Below, one piece after another: positions 63,181 to 64,000 of a stretch of 64,000 nucleotides of DNA (positions are counted from its first letter, which is position 1; every line of letters begins with the position of its first letter). The stretch is from Ensifer adhaerens (lineage in GTDB: Bacteria > Pseudomonadota > Alphaproteobacteria > Rhizobiales > Rhizobiaceae). The stretch spans positions 248,001 to 312,000 of the forward strand of contig NZ_LAZS01000010.1 of NCBI RefSeq assembly GCF_002007205.1, in the 5' to 3' direction. Position numbers and translations under genes: made by a program. The notes below the pieces were generated by a model. That model did not search any database, was not told where the DNA came from, and saw only the letters and a list, made by a program, of their open reading frames with translations.

Positions 63181-64000
63181 TTCGAAGCCGGCACCGCCCC
63201 CTTCAGGAGCGTCGCCACTTGTTCGTCCGTCAGGTCGACCTGGTAGAACAGCTTGTAGAAATCGCGGGTCTCAGCCTTCAGGTCACCCTTGAAGCGGTCG
63301 GGATAGAACAGCTTCTGCAGCCAGACGACGCCGATCAGGCGGTTGATGGCGGGCGGTGAATCGAACCAGCCGTAGGGAAGCGACGGCGCGGTGAATACCC
63401 GGCCGTCCGTGACGGCCCTCATGTCAGCCCAGAGCGGGTCCTTCTTCGCCGAGGCTGCAAACTTGCCGCTTGCCGCGATGATGGAGTCCGGGTTCCAGGA
63501 GAAGATCTGTTCGTGCGAGACCTGCGTCAGGCTGCCCTTGCCGGCGGCCGCCGCGACATTCTCGGCGCCGACGGCTTCGAGGATCTCGACATTGATGGAG
63601 CCGGAAAGCCCCGTTTCCAGCCCTTCTGGGCCGCGGCCGTAATAGACGCGCGGCCGCTGATCAGCGGGGATCTTGGCGAGCCTGTCGTTCAGATCCTTGA
63701 TCTGCCGATCGGCGTAGGCCGCGAGTGTCTCAGCGCGCTCAGTCACGCCAAGCAGCGCGCCGACGTCGCGCAGCGTCTTGCCGCTGTCGGCGAAACGGCC
63801 GTCGATCAGCACGTAAGGAATGCCGGTCTGCGCCTGCACCTTGTCGGCAAGCGAGCGGTAGGTGTCGTTGATGGTGCCGACGTCGAGAATGATGTCCGGC
63901 TTGGCGGCGAGCACCGCCTCGACATTGGCGCTGCCGCCCTTGCCGGTAAGTTGGCCGTAGGTCGGCAGATCGCGGACCGACGGCATCAGATATGCCTTTT
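63177..64000 (-). CDS. ABC importer substrate-binding protein, type II (C-terminal part, cut by window edge)
   Basis: The last 273 residues or so of a helical-backbone binding protein (family 8, FecB/BtuF/MolA type); the N-terminus with signal peptide is outside the window. Visible are VEAVLAAKPDIILDVGTINDTYRSLADKVQAQTGIPYVLIDG, the rigid helix, and RVYYGRGPEGLETGLSGSINVEILEAVGAENVA. GLETGLSGSIN is a small-residue, hydroxyl-rich loop that could hold an oxyanion. The paired Mop protein and absence of siderophore receptor genes suggest molybdate or tungstate; iron complexes remain possible. Confidence 0.88.
   Translation of the reverse strand, partial: KAYLMPSVRDLPTYGQLTGKGGSANVEAVLAAKPDIILDVGTINDTYRSLADKVQAQTGIPYVLIDGRFADSGKTLRDVGALLGVTERAETLAAYADRQIKDLNDRLAKIPADQRPRVYYGRGPEGLETGLSGSINVEILEAVGAENVAAAAGKGSLTQVSHEQIFSWNPDSIIAASGKFAASAKKDPLWADMRAVTDGRVFTAPSLPYGWFDSPPAINRLIGVVWLQKLFYPDRFKGDLKAETRDFYKLFYQVDLTDEQVATLLKGAVPASK

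Overview
The window is a gene-dense, GC-rich stretch with 54 protein genes, two of them cut by the window ends. I see no rRNA, tRNA, insertion sequence, prophage or CRISPR. Codon use, the transporter-rich content and gene families such as aap-like permeases, dctBD-like regulators, a class II Calvin-type aldolase and LigD/Ku point to an alphaproteobacterium of the Rhizobiaceae, most likely Sinorhizobium/Ensifer. From memory, gcdH, htpG, gab, cbbA and opp genes in this kind of order occur on the pSymB-type chromid of S. meliloti, so this may be a chromid. That placement is recollection, not a database result.

Layout. 1-2.8 kb: a LysR regulator cut by the edge and divergent glutaryl-CoA dehydrogenase plus CoA-transferase genes (glutarate/lysine catabolism). 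2.9-4.8 kb: htpG. 5.1-10.3 kb: an operon of a PhaC-like DUF3141 protein, phosphotransacylase, acetate/propionate kinase and FabI, preceded by a perfect FNR/FixK-type box at class II spacing from a -10-like element. 10.3-14.4 kb: gabD and gabT with a divergent MerR/XRE/cupin regulator. 14.5-15.5 kb: class II aldolase. 16.3-21.6 kb: oligopeptide ABC importer. 22.3-27.4 kb: a DctB/DctD-like two-component pair flanked by VOC proteins and an MhqO/MhqD-like pair. 27.4-33.1 kb: a CecR-YbhGFSR-like drug efflux operon with a clear palindromic operator. 33.3-34.4 kb: an HPP/CBS membrane protein. 34.6-38.6 kb: a two-component system divergent from an EptA-type phosphoethanolamine transferase. 38.8-40.8 kb: a small hypothetical protein and two phosphatase-type enzymes.

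40.9-48.5 kb: an uptake and catabolism locus, made of a Tat-exported binding protein, a GntR/FCD regulator with a palindromic site, an Aap-like importer without its ATPase, and an amidohydrolase. 48.6-54.4 kb: AraC regulator, SDR, a PhnD-like protein without signal peptide, a chemoreceptor and a TetR regulator. 54.5-60.4 kb: ligD, ku, a BRCT/HTH/TPR protein whose start overlaps the ku stop, an alpha/beta hydrolase and exonuclease III, all on one strand with almost no gaps. This is the most interesting part of the window because the third gene is a candidate accessory factor for non-homologous end joining. 60.6-64.0 kb: a molbindin-like Mop protein, a TrmO-type methyltransferase and a type II ABC importer, possibly for molybdate or tungstate.

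Regulation is unusually readable. Besides the FNR-type box there are operator-like palindromes before the TetR, GntR and MhqO-like genes, a sigma-32-like promoter before htpG, and strong hairpins immediately after both importer binding-protein genes, which would let the binding protein be made in excess over the permeases.
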